This document shows, piece after piece, positions 40,830 through 41,643 of a DNA stretch of 41,643 nt. This DNA comes from UBA6186 sp050012295. Its GTDB lineage: Bacteria; Pseudomonadota; Gammaproteobacteria; UBA6186; Azoamicaceae. The stretch lies in the NCBI GenBank assembly GCA_050012295.1, contig JBEKHL010000008.1, positions 1 to 41,643 on the forward strand, read 5' to 3'. The number at the start of each line of letters is the position of its first letter. Position 1 is the stretch's first letter. Made by a program: the position numbers and the translations under genes. The notes under the pieces are model-generated. The model was not told where the DNA came from. It ran no database searches and saw only the letters and a program-made list of their open reading frames with translations.

Positions 40830-41643
40830 ATCCCCAATAATACTACTGCCGCACCAAATAATGCTATCATTATTATTAATGTTGCACCTACAGGTACTTT
40901 ATATTTTACAGATCCTTGCTCTACAGCTTTGTTATAACGAATCTTATAAACCATTAATGCTGGATAAATAATCATTACTATAGTAGCAAATGCTCCAGAC
41001 AAACTTAAAGCTTTTAAAAATCCCTGAGGAAAAATTACTGCATAAATAATTGGCGGTACAAATGTCAAACTAATTAAAATTAACTTGCCTATATTATTTT
41101 TAGTAATATTAAATCCATCTGCAAAGAAATCATATAATGACCATGCAACTCCGATTAAAGAACTAGAGATCGCACAAAAAGTAAAAATGATCAGCGAAAC
41201 TAACACACTTTTATGTTGTCCATACTTTAATAAATAGCTAGTTATACTATCTCCAGGATTTTTATTGGCAGATAACATGCTTACTAATCCCTCGTCGCCA
41301 AATATTGGAATTAACAATAAAACTACTATCTGCCACACAACATAAACTACCAATGGGATAGCGCTACCTATTAAAATAGTTTTTTTAAGAATACTAACGT
41401 CTTCATGTAAATAAAACTTCAAAGAAGGAATTATTACGTGATACCCAAAAGTCGTAACTAATAATGGCAAAGCAAATGTTAAAACATGTACAGAATGGTT
41501 AATATGAGTATTAATGTGTAAAGTTGATACTGGTTGTAAAGAATGTGCTCCAATTAAAATACTAAAACATAATAATATAAAAGAACCTATTAAGCCTATT
41601 GTTAAAAATCTATTTACTAAATCTAACCACTTTGCTCCTAGAT
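40823..41643 (-). CDS. Second aromatic amino-acid permease, 5' end beyond the window
   Basis: The frame is open to the right edge; codons upstream of a TTG at 41470 read AKWLDLVNRFLTIGLIGSF and continue the same family. 273 residues seen, C-terminal part (TFGYHVIIPSLKFYL, PPIIYAVIFPQGFLKALSLSG). It is a close tandem paralogue of the next gene, sharing most blocks. Differences in the middle may mean different substrates. Confidence 0.92.
   Translation of the reverse strand, partial: LGAKWLDLVNRFLTIGLIGSFILLCFSILIGAHSLQPVSTLHINTHINHSVHVLTFALPLLVTTFGYHVIIPSLKFYLHEDVSILKKTILIGSAIPLVVYVVWQIVVLLLIPIFGDEGLVSMLSANKNPGDSITSYLLKYGQHKSVLVSLIIFTFCAISSSLIGVAWSLYDFFADGFNITKNNIGKLILISLTFVPPIIYAVIFPQGFLKALSLSGAFATIVMIIYPALMVYKIRYNKAVEQGSVKYKVPVGATLIIMIALFGAAVVLLGIC

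Noticed and set aside
41470..41470. TTG at 41470 as start of the second permease
   Set aside because: The frame stays open and family-like to the right edge, so the true start is outside the window.

Overview
This is an AT-rich window from a host-associated, probably obligately intracellular gammaproteobacterium, most like the Legionellales (Legionella/Coxiella and relatives). Three backbone orders are gammaproteobacterial: map | rpsB-tsf-pyrH-frr-uppS-cdsA-…-rseP, uvrY/gacA-uvrC-pgsA, and tRNA-Ser(UGA) next to a yccA-type gene and a tus gene. Intracellular life is suggested by an ATP/ADP translocase, eukaryote-like proteases, a Fic protein, amino-acid permeases, a shortened uvrC and an isolated tusD. 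The genus cannot be fixed from sequence alone.

Layout. 1-12.1 kb (minus strand): one long, mostly overlapping operon runs from rpsB through tsf, pyrH, frr, uppS and cdsA into a complete mevalonate block (HMG-CoA reductase, two GHMP kinases, diphosphomevalonate decarboxylase, type I IPP isomerase), then rseP. It ends in a type IV prepilin-like gene fused to a long cysteine-rich repeat region that runs off the left edge. The mevalonate block lies exactly where dxr of the MEP pathway sits in relatives such as E. coli, beside uppS, which uses its product. rpsB has a promoter and a structured leader with a pseudoknot. 12.1-14.1 kb: a Fic gene with a palindromic operator separates rpsB from map. 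14.1-16.1 kb: a three-gene cassette of a catalytically degraded serine-recombinase-like protein, a small helical protein and an IS1595-like zinc-ribbon protein. 16.1-23.8 kb: a Ulp1/C48-type protease with a C-terminal CaaX box, a secreted protein, gph, argS, a polyprenyl-phosphate sugar transferase, an O-antigen ligase and a rhomboid protease. 23.8-29.9 kb: nagZ, a frameshifted AAA/DUF4143 ATPase, a phage-type small protein with a CaaX tail, and feoAB under a Fur box. 29.9-34.5 kb: pgsA, uvrC, uvrY, tRNA-Ser, a small acidic protein, yccA and tusD. 34.5-41.6 kb: tlc, vapBC, a YopT-like cysteine protease with a CaaX-like tail, gdhA and two tandem aromatic amino-acid-type permeases, the second cut by the right edge.

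The most notable signals are: three unrelated proteins ending in Cys-x-x-x (CSIM, CTIM, CNSI), two of them with protease triads, suggesting host-prenylated effectors; the prepilin/cysteine-rich fusion that apparently starts at AUU; the mevalonate pathway at the dxr position; the rpsB leader pseudoknot; a probably leaderless, autoregulated fic; a uvrC that needs an AUU start to keep its GIY motif and lacks its C-terminal HhH domain; and the exapted recombinase/transposase cassette.
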